The notes: generated by a model from the sequence alone, not told the origin. Numbered from the stretch's first letter, positions 16,573 to 24,926 are shown. The stretch is DNA of 64,000 nt from Enterococcus devriesei (GCF_001885905.1 NZ_JXKM01000011.1:20208-84207); one strand, 5' to 3'. Numbers and translations are program-made.

Positions 16573-18033
16573 ATGCACATTAGAGCCGTGGAAATTCAAA
16601 GTTATGATAAAAATATTTATTACAGTCTTTGTCTATTAGAATTGATGGCTGATGGCAAGGCATATAAGCAAACAGATTTAGCCGATTTGTTAGCCGTTGA
16701 TGTCCGTAGTGTCCAACGGTTATTTGAAGAACTGAGTAAAAGCTACAATCGTTTTACCGAGACGAAATTGCCTTTGTTTAAAAAAATTGGACCTCGTTAT
16801 CAGTTGATGATTGTGGATCAAGCTCTAGAACAGGAGCAGTTTGCGATTGATTTGATTCGTCGCTCACTGGCTTTTCGTTTGCTGGAATTAGTCATCGCCG
16901 GGCAAGGGAAAACGGTGAAAGACCTCAGTAAAAAATTGTATCGAAGCGAGTCCACGATCCGCCGAAAACTAAAAGAATTGGCAGAAAAACTTGAACCGCT
17001 GCAGCTGGCCGTTGAACGAGGACGCGTCGTCTTTAAGGCGCCAGAATCGGTCGTGCGGATGTATCTATCGGTTTATTATTGGCGCTTGTTCCGCGGGAAA
17101 ATCTGGCCCTTTGCACCTTTACACTATCAGATGATCCAAAAAATCAGCCGCGGGATTCAAGACTTTTTTCAAGTAGCGTTGAATCCACTTAAAGCACAGC
17201 GCTTAGAATATTTAATTGGCGCGCATTTATTACGAGAGGCGCAACATTATGCGGTAGAAGATCCGCTGGCTAGTCAAGCAGTCTTAGCAGCTGATCCCTT
17301 ATTCAAAGAGTTTCATACTCAGCTGCGACCAGTAATGCCCGCATATTTTCAGACACTTGGTGCAATGGGAAATCTTTTTTTAAATCTTTTGACGCGGGAG
17401 GAATATTATCATGTCCCCGCCATCACGAATAAAATTCATCAGCTATTAGCACAGGAGCCCTTTTTAGTGATGCAAGAGGTTGAGACCATCAATCAAAGAT
17501 TGAAAAAGAAAATCGCCGATCCCACCGTTTGGAAAAAATTTATCGACTTGCAGGCGGAGGATTATTTGATCAGTGGGCATTTGTATCACCGTTTATTTCC
17601 CATGATCCATTTTAATATTAATGGGAAAGCTTTCTGGACCAATATTACTCAACAACAGCCGCAACTAGTTACGTTTGTTTCGGAAGTGCTGGCGGAGCAC
17701 GGTAGCGAATCGATCTTGTTTGGCCGTTATCTATCAGTGCTACGTCGGCTAACCGAGTTGATTAAGCGTCCTACGCTGCGGATTTTTTTGCAAACCGATT
17801 TGCCGGAGTTTGAAGAAACAATCTTGAAAGAGGATCTGCGTCGTTTTTTAGCTAATGAGTATCAAGTCTTATTTGTTGAGGGAAAAAGCGAAGGAGATTT
17901 GTGTTTAACGACAAGTATTTTATCGGAAGTAGCCCAAGACTTGCCTACGTTGTTGATTACGCAAGAGCTGCGGATGTCTGATTATTTGGCACTGCTTCAG
18001 TTATTACAAGGTTTCGGCGGTAAGAGTTTTTAA
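16573..18033 (+). CDS. Mga/AtxA-type helix-turn-helix transcriptional regulator
   Basis: 486 residues. Two N-terminal winged-helix regions: one near residues 30-60 (YKQTDLADLLAVDVRSVQRLFEEL) and one near 118-140 (VKDLSKKLYRSESTIRRKLKEL), as in Mga. A long helical, PRD-like middle region follows, and the last ~90 residues have alternating beta and helix suggestive of an EIIB-like fold. Regulators of this kind respond to sugar phosphorylation by the PTS and control virulence or metabolic genes. Its target is unknown; lrgAB next door is a candidate only by position. There are no obvious phosphorylatable histidines in a canonical PRD motif that I can point to with certainty. Confidence 0.75.
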   Translation: MHIRAVEIQSYDKNIYYSLCLLELMADGKAYKQTDLADLLAVDVRSVQRLFEELSKSYNRFTETKLPLFKKIGPRYQLMIVDQALEQEQFAIDLIRRSLAFRLLELVIAGQGKTVKDLSKKLYRSESTIRRKLKELAEKLEPLQLAVERGRVVFKAPESVVRMYLSVYYWRLFRGKIWPFAPLHYQMIQKISRGIQDFFQVALNPLKAQRLEYLIGAHLLREAQHYAVEDPLASQAVLAADPLFKEFHTQLRPVMPAYFQTLGAMGNLFLNLLTREEYYHVPAITNKIHQLLAQEPFLVMQEVETINQRLKKKIADPTVWKKFIDLQAEDYLISGHLYHRLFPMIHFNINGKAFWTNITQQQPQLVTFVSEVLAEHGSESILFGRYLSVLRRLTELIKRPTLRIFLQTDLPEFEETILKEDLRRFLANEYQVLFVEGKSEGDLCLTTSILSEVAQDLPTLLITQELRMSDYLALLQLLQGFGGKSF

Positions 18034-18046
18034 CCGCCGTTTTTTA
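18016..18046 (+). terminator. terminator overlapping the end of the Mga-type gene
   Basis: GGCGGT (18016-18021) pairs with ACCGCC (18033-18038), followed by G and a T run. The left arm is inside the coding sequence. TTTTTA within it, 17 bases and TGCTAGAAT (-10 at 18050-18055) form a plausible promoter for ruvA. Confidence 0.8.
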
Positions 18047-18180
18047 TGCTAGAATAATGAGAACGTATGTGCAGAAATGCTTCTTTTTATTTTTCTTTCA
18101 AGTTGTTTGAAGCGGAGCTATTTGCAGATTTTAATGAAACGATAACTACAGAATAGTTTTCAATCCAGAAAGGATTTATT

Positions 18181-18780
18181 ATGTACGAATATATTACAGG
18201 TCGGTTGACCTTTATCAGCCCTAGTTATGTAGTGCTGGATGTAAATGGTATTGGCTACCAGATCGCGTTAGGCAATCCTTATCGTTATAGCAGCAAAATG
18301 GAGCAATCAATCACGATTTATGTGCAGCAGATCATTCGTGAGGATGCCCATTTATTGTATGGCTTCGAGACGTTGGCTGAGAAAGAATTATTTTTACGTC
18401 TGCTTTCCGTATCGGGCATTGGACCAAAGAGCGGACTTGCAATCATGGCCAATGACGATCACCAAGGCTTGATCCAAGCGATCGAAGCCGGGGATGTGAC
18501 TTATTTGACGAAGTTTCCAGGCGTAGGGAAGAAGACCGCCCAGCAAATGGTTTTAGATTTGAAGGGCAAGCTGACTGAATTAGTGGATGACCCAATGTCG
18601 CTATTTTATGAAGGTGGCAATGATTCAAGCACGGCCTTGGCTGAAGCGATGGAAGCATTGCAGGCTTTAGGCTACAGTCCAAAGGAAATCAAGAAGGTCG
18701 AAAAGGCGTTGGAAAAAGAAACATTACAGAACACCGACGATTATTTACGAGCGGCTTTGAAATTAATGATGAAGAAATAG
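18181..18780 (+). CDS. ruvA: Holliday junction branch-migration protein RuvA
   Basis: 199 residues. Domain I oligonucleotide-binding fold ([28 protein letters not shown], quoted in part: [11 protein letters not shown]), helix-hairpin-helix motifs in domain II ([15 protein letters not shown] near 76-90 and [16 protein letters not shown] near 110-125), and the flexible domain III that contacts RuvB. RuvA tetramers hold the four-way junction for RuvB. AAAGGA precedes the ATG; a leader of about 120 bases separates it from the promoter at 18050. ruvB follows after 13 bases. Confidence 0.97.
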   Translation: MYEYITGRLTFISPSYVVLDVNGIGYQIALGNPYRYSSKMEQSITIYVQQIIREDAHLLYGFETLAEKELFLRLLSVSGIGPKSGLAIMANDDHQGLIQAIEAGDVTYLTKFPGVGKKTAQQMVLDLKGKLTELVDDPMSLFYEGGNDSSTALAEAMEALQALGYSPKEIKKVEKALEKETLQNTDDYLRAALKLMMKK

Positions 18781-18793
18781 GAGGACGAGATAA

Positions 18794-19795
18794 ATGGATG
18801 AAGAGCGTTTACTTTCACCTGACGCGGATGAAAATGATAAAAGTTTAGAAAAATCACTGCGTCCTCGTTACCTTGCACAATACATCGGGCAAGATAAGGT
18901 CAAACAGGAGCTGTCGATTTATATCGAAGCGGCGAAAAATCGACAGGAAGCATTGGATCATGTCTTGCTTTATGGACCACCCGGCTTAGGGAAAACCACG
19001 ATGGCGATGGTGATCGCTAATGAAATGGATGTACAGATTCGTTCTACCAGTGGGCCCGCGATCGAACGGCCGGGGGATCTGGTCGCGATTTTAAATGAGT
19101 TGGAACCGGGGGATGTCTTATTTATTGATGAGATTCATCGCTTGCCACGGGTAGCGGAGGAAACTTTGTATTCTGCCATGGAAGATTATTATGTCGATAT
19201 CATGGTGGGCCAAGGGCCAACCGCTCATCCGGTGCATTTTCCATTACCGCCTTTTACTTTGGTAGGAGCAACGACGCGAGCTGGGATGCTCTCAGCACCG
19301 CTACGGGATCGTTTCGGGATCATTTCTCACATGGAGTATTATGAGGAAGAAGATTTGCGGGAGATCGTTTTGCGTTCGGCGGATATTTTTGAAACGGAGA
19401 TCGTGGAAACAGGTGCAGTTGAGATTGCGCGCCGTTCACGAGGGACCCCCCGGATCGCCAATCGTTTGTTGAAACGAATCCGTGATTTCGCGCAAGTCCA
19501 ATCGGATGGGGTGATCAATCAGCAGATCGCAGACCAAGCGTTGCGGTTACTGCAAGTAGATGAAGCGGGACTGGACTATATCGATCAGAAATTATTAAAA
19601 ACTATGATCGAGTTGTATCATGGTGGACCAATCGGTTTAAGCACCTTAGCCGTCAACATCGGTGAGGAGCGCGAGACAGTGGAGGATATGTACGAGCCTT
19701 ATTTGATTCAAAAAGGCTTCATTAAACGGACGCCTCGCGGTCGGATGGCGACCCCTTTAGCATATGAACATTTTAATTATCCTTATCAAGCATAG
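18794..19795 (+). CDS. ruvB: Holliday junction branch-migration helicase RuvB
   Basis: 333 residues. [19 protein letters not shown] at the N-terminal end, Walker [10 protein letters not shown] near 60-68, Walker B FIDEIHRL near 112-119, sensor 1 GATTRAGML near 157-165, the arginine finger PLRDRFG, and the C-terminal winged helix with RTPRGRMAT. It is the AAA+ motor of the RuvAB complex. AGGAGG is at the proper distance from ATG 18794. Confidence 0.98.
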   Translation: MDEERLLSPDADENDKSLEKSLRPRYLAQYIGQDKVKQELSIYIEAAKNRQEALDHVLLYGPPGLGKTTMAMVIANEMDVQIRSTSGPAIERPGDLVAILNELEPGDVLFIDEIHRLPRVAEETLYSAMEDYYVDIMVGQGPTAHPVHFPLPPFTLVGATTRAGMLSAPLRDRFGIISHMEYYEEEDLREIVLRSADIFETEIVETGAVEIARRSRGTPRIANRLLKRIRDFAQVQSDGVINQQIADQALRLLQVDEAGLDYIDQKLLKTMIELYHGGPIGLSTLAVNIGEERETVEDMYEPYLIQKGFIKRTPRGRMATPLAYEHFNYPYQA

Positions 19796-19806
19796 AAGGT
19801 GAATCG

Positions 19807-20382
19807 ATGGCGGAAGGAAAAGCTACCAAAGAAATTTTGGTCAAGGCGCTAGTTGCTTTGTGCCAAACAAAAAATTATGACAAGATCACTGTTCAGGACA
19901 TCAGTCAGTCGGCCGGCTTGAACCGCCAAACGTTTTACTATCATTTTAAAGATAAGAATGATTTATTGCGTTACGCCTATTATCAGCGGGGCATGCAATA
20001 CCTGATATCCAGTGAGCTGTCACTGGAAAATTGGGAAGAAGCGGTCTTGAAGATGCTGAAGCAAATGCAGGAGTGTCATCAATTTTATTTGAATACAGTC
20101 ACGGCTGAGTCAGAGGTTTTGACGAAAGATTTTACTGATCTAGCCAAAAGCTTATTTGTACGTTTGTTTGATGATGTCGATCAAGAAGGCGAGCTGTCTT
20201 TGACCGATAAAGAATTTTATGCCCGCTTTTTGGCGTATGGCTGCGGCGGAATTTTAACGGATTGGTTATTAGCCGGAGCCGAGCAGCCGCCAATCACGAT
20301 CGCAGCGCAGTTGTTTCGTTTTGCGAAAGACATTGAATTTTTTGCGTATCGTTTATACGAAAAAGACTGGCATGAGAGCTAA
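19807..20382 (+). CDS. TetR-family transcriptional regulator
   Basis: 191 residues. The N-terminal TetR helix-turn-helix is clear: KITVQDISQSAGLNRQTFYYHFKDKNDLL (about residues 27-55, quoted for its NRQTFYYHF core). The C-terminal helical domain resembles the TetR_C_8-type domain seen in DhaS-like regulators, with a YGCGGILTDWLL segment. Ligand and targets are unknown. It starts 11 bases after ruvB with GAAGGTG upstream, so it may be co-transcribed. Its 3' end faces the dehydrogenase gene with only two bases between stops and a hairpin covering both ends. Confidence 0.85.
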   Translation: MAEGKATKEILVKALVALCQTKNYDKITVQDISQSAGLNRQTFYYHFKDKNDLLRYAYYQRGMQYLISSELSLENWEEAVLKMLKQMQECHQFYLNTVTAESEVLTKDFTDLAKSLFVRLFDDVDQEGELSLTDKEFYARFLAYGCGGILTDWLLAGAEQPPITIAAQLFRFAKDIEFFAYRLYEKDWHES

Positions 20383-20395
20383 GCTCATGTCAGTC
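20360..20395. terminator. hairpin shared by two converging genes
   Basis: GACTGGCATGAG (20365-20376) pairs with CTCATGTCAGTC (20384-20395). On the minus strand it is followed by five T, giving a good terminator for the dehydrogenase gene lying inside the 3' end of the TetR gene; on plus the T run is weak. Confidence 0.7.
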
Positions 20396-21353
20396 CATTT
20401 ACGATGTATTTGATTGGCTGTTGGTTTAATAAGGCAATCGCGTTTTTCGCGACGATCTCGGCCATTTGATCACGGGCTTCTACGCTAGCATTACCGATGT
20501 GAGGCGTCAGAATGACGTTGTCGAAGTCTTTCAAGGCTTCGGTGACTTTTGGTTCGAATTCATAAACGTCTAAAGCAGCACCGGCAAGCTGATGATTCTT
20601 CAAGGCTTCAACAAGTGCGACTTCGTCAATCAAAGGTCCACGAGCGGCGTTGATTAAAAAGGCGCTGTCTTTCATTTGGGAAAAACTCTCGCTGCTTAAC
20701 AGGTGGTGAGTAGCTTCCGTTAAGGGTGCATGTAAGCTTAGAACATCGGCCTGCTGAATGACCTCAGCTTGTGACAGATAGGTTGCCTGTAAACTTTCTT
20801 CTACTTCAGAAGCTAGTGGGTGGCGTTGATTGTAAATAAGCTTCATTCCAAAGGCCTGCATCATTTTTCCTAAGGCTTGCCCAATTTGGCCCATGCCGAT
20901 GATCCCTAAGGTTTTGTCTTTTAATTCGTGTCCTAAGAAAAATAGTGGTGCCCAGCCCTCAAAGCCTTCATGATGCATCAAGCGATCACCTTCAACGATC
21001 CGGCGAGATAATGCGATGATTAAGCCAGCGGTCAATTCAGCCGTAGCGTTTGTTGAAACCACGGGTGTGTTGGTTACATAGATTTTTTGCTCTTTTGCAT
21101 AAGCGGCATCAATATTATTAAAGCCTGCACCGAAGTTAGCAATCAGCTTCAAATTTGGCGCTGCGTCAATCACTTCGCGATCCACTTGGGTTGATAGCGG
21201 ACAAATCAATACTTCGCAATCCGCAACATTTTTCAGCAATTCTTTTTTTGAGATTAAACCAGTGCCTTCAAACACCTTGTATTCAAGCGCGGCTTCTTTT
21301 AATAGCTGTGTTCCAAGCTCAGGAAGTTTGGCGGAAAGATAAATTTTACTCAT
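20385..21353 (-). CDS. D-isomer-specific 2-hydroxyacid dehydrogenase
   Basis: 322 residues, two Rossmann-like domains. NAD-binding GMGQIGQALG near residues 153-162, the substrate Arg in NAARGPLID near 233-241, the Glu in DVYEFEP near 262-268, and the catalytic His in LTPHIGN near 281-287 are all present. Such enzymes reduce 2-keto acids (glyoxylate, hydroxypyruvate, phenylpyruvate or similar) to D-hydroxy acids with NAD(P)H. It is not the vancomycin-type D-lactate dehydrogenase by any context seen here. GAGGGA precedes the start at 21353. Transcribed away from the phosphatase gene, across a 52-base gap. Confidence 0.9.
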   Translation of the reverse strand: MSKIYLSAKLPELGTQLLKEAALEYKVFEGTGLISKKELLKNVADCEVLICPLSTQVDREVIDAAPNLKLIANFGAGFNNIDAAYAKEQKIYVTNTPVVSTNATAELTAGLIIALSRRIVEGDRLMHHEGFEGWAPLFFLGHELKDKTLGIIGMGQIGQALGKMMQAFGMKLIYNQRHPLASEVEESLQATYLSQAEVIQQADVLSLHAPLTEATHHLLSSESFSQMKDSAFLINAARGPLIDEVALVEALKNHQLAGAALDVYEFEPKVTEALKDFDNVILTPHIGNASVEARDQMAEIVAKNAIALLNQQPIKYIVNGLT

Positions 21354-21405
21354 TTACGATCCCTCATTTCATTTGATAAATTGACTATAGCACAGGAGGA
21401 ATAAC

Positions 21406-21864
21406 ATGAAAAAGATTCTATTCGTTTGTATGGGAAATATTTGCCGTTCGCCGATGGCAGAAGCGATATTTCGTGATGCTTTTGAACAGCAGAAAGAAGA
21501 AAATTTTCAAGTCGACTCGGCTGCCACCAGTCAATGGGAGATTGGCAATCCGCCGCATCGTGGCACGGAAAAAATCTTGGCCACACATCATATCTCGACG
21601 AAAGGGATGCGGGCTCGGCAAGTAAGTACGACTGATTTTTATGAAGCGGATTATATTATCGGCATGGATCAGGAAAACGTTCGTGACCTAAAAGCAATCG
21701 CACCGGCGGAAACGAAAGAGAAGATTTATTTATATTTGGATCGCGTCCCCGGACATGCGGGAGAAAGTATTCCTGATCCCTGGTACACGGGTGATTTTGA
21801 GGAAACTTATGAATTGATTCAAAAAGGATTAAATGATTGGTTAACTTTTTTTGAAAAAGGCTAG
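21406..21864 (+). CDS. low-molecular-weight protein tyrosine phosphatase
   Basis: 152 residues, the family size. The P-loop VCMGNICRSP has catalytic Cys 8 and Arg 14, and the general acid aspartate sits in DPWYTGDF near residue 125. This class dephosphorylates phosphotyrosine or phosphoarginine proteins; in Firmicutes members include YfkJ and YwlE. It is more like the eukaryotic-type YfkJ branch by its DPWYTG acid loop, but I cannot settle the substrate. AGGAGG lies at ideal distance before ATG 21406. Confidence 0.93.
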   Translation: MKKILFVCMGNICRSPMAEAIFRDAFEQQKEENFQVDSAATSQWEIGNPPHRGTEKILATHHISTKGMRARQVSTTDFYEADYIIGMDQENVRDLKAIAPAETKEKIYLYLDRVPGHAGESIPDPWYTGDFEETYELIQKGLNDWLTFFEKG

Positions 21865-21869
21865 TTTCC

Positions 21870-21898
21870 TTGTTTTTTCCAAAAAATTTAAGTAAAAT
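21870..21898 (+). promoter_or_regulatory. promoter of the small unknown gene at 21937
   Basis: TTGTTT (21870-21875), 17 bases, TAAAAT (21893-21898), just after the phosphatase stop. Confidence 0.55.
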
Positions 21899-21936
21899 CA
21901 TACTACATAAACATGCTCTTGGTAGGAGGAAGCCGA

Positions 21937-22299
21937 ATGACTAAAAGCGAGAAGCCTAAAAAGAATTTAATTAAGCTGTTTTCGAATTCATCATATCGTT
22001 TCATCTCGGATTTTTTGAATGATTCTGCTGAAAAACGTGCGCAAGAGCAAGCTAATGAGAATATTTTTCTCAAGTTGAAGATGGCTTCTTTGCAAAATAG
22101 TTTAGTCGTCCTTCAAGTTCAAGATGAAAAAGATGAAGAAAAATTTGAAACGATCTCAGGTTGGCTGCCGAAAGTAGTCACCAATGATTCCATTGTGATT
22201 CGTACACAAGAAAATCAACTAGTGATGCTGACGATCGATCGGATCAAAAAAGTCACGACCTTGTCGCCTAGCGGTGATCAAGAAAGTATTTCACGATAA
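21937..22299 (+). CDS. uncharacterised small protein
   Basis: 120 residues that I do not recognise. The start is ATG 21937 with AGGAGG upstream; an in-frame ATG at 21913 has none. The first 50 residues are basic and polar; residues about 50-70 are helical. The end (WLPKVVTNDSIVIRTQENQ, then VMLTIDRIKKVTTL) is a compact beta-rich stretch like the small barrel of YolD-like or Lsm-type proteins, though this is a resemblance only. No signal peptide, membrane segment or cysteine. It has its own promoter and is followed by the TPP riboswitch of thiT. Confidence 0.7.
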   Translation: MTKSEKPKKNLIKLFSNSSYRFISDFLNDSAEKRAQEQANENIFLKLKMASLQNSLVVLQVQDEKDEEKFETISGWLPKVVTNDSIVIRTQENQLVMLTIDRIKKVTTLSPSGDQESISR

Positions 22300-22313
22300 A
22301 AGTATTTTATACA

Positions 22314-22342
22314 TTTACGACTAGGCAGATATCTGCTATACT
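22314..22342 (+). promoter_or_regulatory. thiT promoter
   Basis: TTTACG (22314-22319), 17 bases, TATACT (22337-22342). The transcript begins near 22350, shortly before the TPP aptamer. Confidence 0.65.
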
Positions 22343-22370
22343 CTCAATGTAATTAAAAATAGAATAGTAC

Positions 22371-22458
22371 TTTCACAAAGGGGAGCCTTCGGGCTGAGAT
22401 TGAGATTACTCTAAACCCTAGTACCTGTTTCGGTCATTCGAGCGTAGGAATTGTGATG
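22371..22458 (+). promoter_or_regulatory. thiamine pyrophosphate (THI-box) riboswitch aptamer
   Basis: GGGGAGCCTTCGGGCTGAGA, the diagnostic TPP segment with CTGAGA, is followed by ACCCTAGTACCTG, CGGTCATTCGAGCGTAGGAA and a closing P1 helix TCACAA/TTGTGA. It lies directly upstream of the thiamine transporter gene, which it should switch off when TPP is plentiful. Confidence 0.95.
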
Positions 22459-22472
22459 AAGTAATGATATTA

Positions 22473-22515
22473 CTTCTCCTTTGTGGACTGTATGTTCAAA
22501 AGGAGGAGTTTTTTT
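22473..22515 (+). terminator. riboswitch expression platform (terminator with embedded ribosome binding site)
   Basis: CTTCTCCTTTG pairs with CAAAAGGAGGAG, followed by seven T and then ATG 22516. The right arm contains the AGGAGG of thiT, so the hairpin could act both as terminator and as ribosome binding site block. Confidence 0.8.
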
Positions 22516-23100
22516 ATGAGTAAGACAAGAATTATGATTGAAGGAACGATCGTAGCGGCATTGGCTTTTATGCTGTCGCTGATTCCAACAACGATCGGCA
22601 GCAGCTTCACGATTTCATTAGGAATGATTCCTATGACGTTGTTCGCTTTGCGCCGTGGGGTGAAACCGGCGCTATTATCGGCCTTTATTTGGGGGATTTT
22701 ACATTTTCCGGCGGGGGATGTTTATTTTCTTAGCGTCGTTCAAGTATTGATTGAATACCCGATTGCCTTTACATTCGCCGGTTTCGCAGGACTCTATGCG
22801 AAAAAAGTTCAACAAGCATTAATGGACCAAGATTTGAGGTCCGCTCGCAAAAATATCGTTTATGGCGCGCTGGTGGGAACGGGAGCAAGATTTTTCTGGC
22901 ACTTTGTTGCCGGTGTCGTTTTCTGGGGCAGCTATGCCTTGTGGGGAATGAATCCGTGGATCTTTTCCTTTGTCATGAATGGCGCCAGCGGATTGGCGAC
23001 AGCGATCATCACGGCAATTGTGGCCGTTCTAATCTTAGAAAAAGTACCCCAGCTGTATTTGCCTAAAGATGGCAACTTGATTGAAAAGCACAGCCATTAA
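22516..23100 (+). CDS. thiT: thiamine ECF transporter S component ThiT
   Basis: 194 residues with about six membrane helices. It matches ThiT by IPTTIGSSFTISLGMIPMTLFALRRG near residues 25-50 (quoted core SLGMIPMTLFALRRG), WGILHFPAGD near 62-71, and the aromatic thiamine-pocket region RFFWHFVAGVVFWGSYALWG near 125-145. ThiT binds thiamine outside and delivers it through the shared EcfAA'T module, which is not in this window. The true start is ATG 22516 after AGGAGG, not the in-frame ATG at 22483 that lies in the riboswitch platform. Control is by the TPP riboswitch upstream. Confidence 0.95.
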   Translation: MSKTRIMIEGTIVAALAFMLSLIPTTIGSSFTISLGMIPMTLFALRRGVKPALLSAFIWGILHFPAGDVYFLSVVQVLIEYPIAFTFAGFAGLYAKKVQQALMDQDLRSARKNIVYGALVGTGARFFWHFVAGVVFWGSYALWGMNPWIFSFVMNGASGLATAIITAIVAVLILEKVPQLYLPKDGNLIEKHSH

Positions 23101-23132
23101 TCGAGGTTTTGACAGAGCAATCCCCGTCATAC

Positions 23133-23182
23133 AAAAAAAGCATTGGCTTTTGGAAATCTTTTCCAGAGGCGAATGCTTTTTT
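23133..23182. terminator. bidirectional terminator between thiT and the gene at 23181
   Basis: AAAAAGCATT pairs with AATGCTTTTT, with inner pairing of CTTTTGGAAA and TTTTCCAGAG; A run and T run lie on opposite ends so it can serve both converging genes. Confidence 0.85.
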
Positions 23183-23951
23183 AACGGAATGAGAAGACAG
23201 GATCATCGTTTTCGATGTTCAACTGCCAAGTTTGTTTGGCGCTGTCATAAGAAAGTTCAGCGACGTGCTGTTCCTTTTTATAACTCTTGGAGCTACGGCG
23301 CCAGCCTTTTTCGTCAGATAAATAAATCGGGATATGGTAGATTTTATTGATTAATTCGGAATGCCCAAAACAAAAAATTGCGCCTTCTTGCAAAATCGGA
23401 TACAATTCTTTCAATGTTTCACCGTCTAAATGAGCGACGGAGGAACCTTTGCGGAAAAAGGAACGACGATCGTTAACTTTTTCTAAAACGATCCGAGTCA
23501 ATTTGCTGGCTAAGATCCGATAAAATTCATCGAGATAGCGATAATAGACGCGCATTGTTCCATTCCCTAGATTAAAATAAACAAAGTTGTTTTGTAGTTT
23601 GTAAAAGAAAGGTGAATGCAGGTGTGTCCGCATATGACCAAAATAAAGCAATTCAGAAATTTCTAATGGTGTTAACTCCTTCAACATCGTCAGATCATTA
23701 AAATCGATCCACTTGCTTTCTTTCGAGTTGTTAAAGGTTTTGTTGCTAAAGAAATTTTGAATTTGATCTGGTGTATTAAGAATTTTCAAGCCGGTATGAT
23801 TTTCGTACTCACCGATCTCGGATGCGGGATCTAGTAATAACAAATGCTTCGGCTGATGGACGATTCCGTCAACAAAATCGTTGGGTGAAAGGCCTTTTGA
23901 GAGCACGGCATTACTTGTTGAATCAATATAAGTAAATAATGTTTCTGGCAC
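23181..23951 (-). CDS. uncharacterised protein, about 256 residues
   Basis: I do not recognise the family. It is soluble and mixed alpha/beta, with many aromatic residues, an internal region FGHMRTHLHSPFFYKLQNNFVYF (around residues 104-126, cited for its RTHLHSPFFYKL core) and a C-terminal stretch IPIYLSDEKGWRRSSKSYKKEQHVAEL (core DEKGWRRSS). No signal peptide, membrane helix, zinc motif or nucleotide-binding loop. The start lies opposite a CACCCTTTC (GAAAGGGTG on minus) ribosome binding site. It is a single gene, converging on thiT with a shared terminator, and has an AT-rich 260-base gap before the sortase gene. Confidence 0.75.
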   Translation of the reverse strand: MPETLFTYIDSTSNAVLSKGLSPNDFVDGIVHQPKHLLLLDPASEIGEYENHTGLKILNTPDQIQNFFSNKTFNNSKESKWIDFNDLTMLKELTPLEISELLYFGHMRTHLHSPFFYKLQNNFVYFNLGNGTMRVYYRYLDEFYRILASKLTRIVLEKVNDRRSFFRKGSSVAHLDGETLKELYPILQEGAIFCFGHSELINKIYHIPIYLSDEKGWRRSSKSYKKEQHVAELSYDSAKQTWQLNIENDDPVFSFR

Positions 23952-24159
23952 AGATTTTCACCCTTTCTAATAGTTGTCACAATCATTTTAACGCAATAAT
24001 AAAAAAAAAGCTCGTATCTTTTATTTTAAAATTAGATTACAAAGGCCTTAAAAACTGCAATGTTAAAGCACTTTTTTAACAATTAAAAACACTTTAATAA
24101 ATAACGAATGGATAATCTGTTTATTTCTTTTTTTAATTTTTTTTCTATTAAGTGAAAGT

Positions 24160-24190
24160 AGTATCATGTGAAGGAACAGAGTATGATACT
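24160..24190. promoter_or_regulatory. 8-bp inverted repeat upstream of the sortase gene
   Basis: AGTATCAT (24160-24167) and ATGATACT (24183-24190) are perfect inverted arms 15 bases apart, 28 bases before the sortase start. It may be an operator or a hairpin in the leader. The AT-rich gap 23952-24159 before it holds no gene I can support. Confidence 0.4.
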
Positions 24191-24217
24191 ATTAGATGGA
24201 AACTCAGGAGGCTTGTG

Positions 24218-24922
24218 ATGAAGAAAAAAAGGAATTGGTTCATTAATATTTTTCTTTTCTTATTGCTGCTCGTAGGATTAGCGTTGATTTTCAACAATCA
24301 AATCAAATATTTTTTGATGCAGTATAACGGTGAGCGTTATACCGTGGCGAAGGTAGATAAAAGCGAAATCGATAAAAATATGCGCAAAGAGGCTTCTTTT
24401 GATTTTGATGCGGTGGAGCCCGCTAGTACAGAAGCCGTGCTGCAAGCACAATTAAGCAACAAGCGATTGCCGGTTATCGGCGGCATCGCGATCCCTTCGG
24501 TAGAAATCAATTTGCCGATATTCAAGGGGTTATCCAATGAAGTACTTTTGTATGGCGCTGGGACCTTGTCCCCTGATCAAAAAATGGGTGAAGGAAATTA
24601 CGCCTTAGCGAGCCATCGGGCGGATCGACCGGGTCTTTTATTTACACCCCTTGAAGGGATCAGAGAGAATGATCTAATTTATTTAACCGATCTGCAAAAT
24701 GTTTATACTTACAAAACGACTTTAAAAGTGCGTGTCCAGCCGACGGAAGTAAAATATCTAGACGTCCAGCCAGGGAAACAACAGCTTACTTTAATTACCT
24801 GCGGCGAGATCGAAGGGATCACCCGGATCATCGTCCAAGGGGAGCTAGTTGGTGTTACTCCGGTGAAAAATGCGACGGACACGATGTTGAAAGCTTTTGA
24901 GATGGAACAGAGAACCTATTAA
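24218..24922 (+). CDS. srtA: class A-type sortase (cell-wall transpeptidase)
   Basis: 234 residues. One N-terminal membrane anchor (about residues 5-25), then a sortase beta-barrel: catalytic His in ALASHRAD near 131, Cys in LTLITCGE near 193 and Arg in ITRIIVQGEL near 202. The TLITC form is that of housekeeping sortase A of enterococci and streptococci, which cleaves LPxTG proteins and joins them to lipid II. ATG 24218 follows AGGAGG; upstream in-frame ATG 24152 lacks one. Single gene with its own terminator. No LPxTG substrate is encoded beside it, as expected for SrtA rather than pilus sortases. Confidence 0.92.
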   Translation: MKKKRNWFINIFLFLLLLVGLALIFNNQIKYFLMQYNGERYTVAKVDKSEIDKNMRKEASFDFDAVEPASTEAVLQAQLSNKRLPVIGGIAIPSVEINLPIFKGLSNEVLLYGAGTLSPDQKMGEGNYALASHRADRPGLLFTPLEGIRENDLIYLTDLQNVYTYKTTLKVRVQPTEVKYLDVQPGKQQLTLITCGEIEGITRIIVQGELVGVTPVKNATDTMLKAFEMEQRTY

Positions 24923-24926
24923 AATC

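Noticed and set aside
20385..21353. VanH-type D-lactate dehydrogenase
   Set aside because: The family is right but no ligase or dipeptidase genes lie beside it; a general 2-hydroxyacid dehydrogenase is the safer call.
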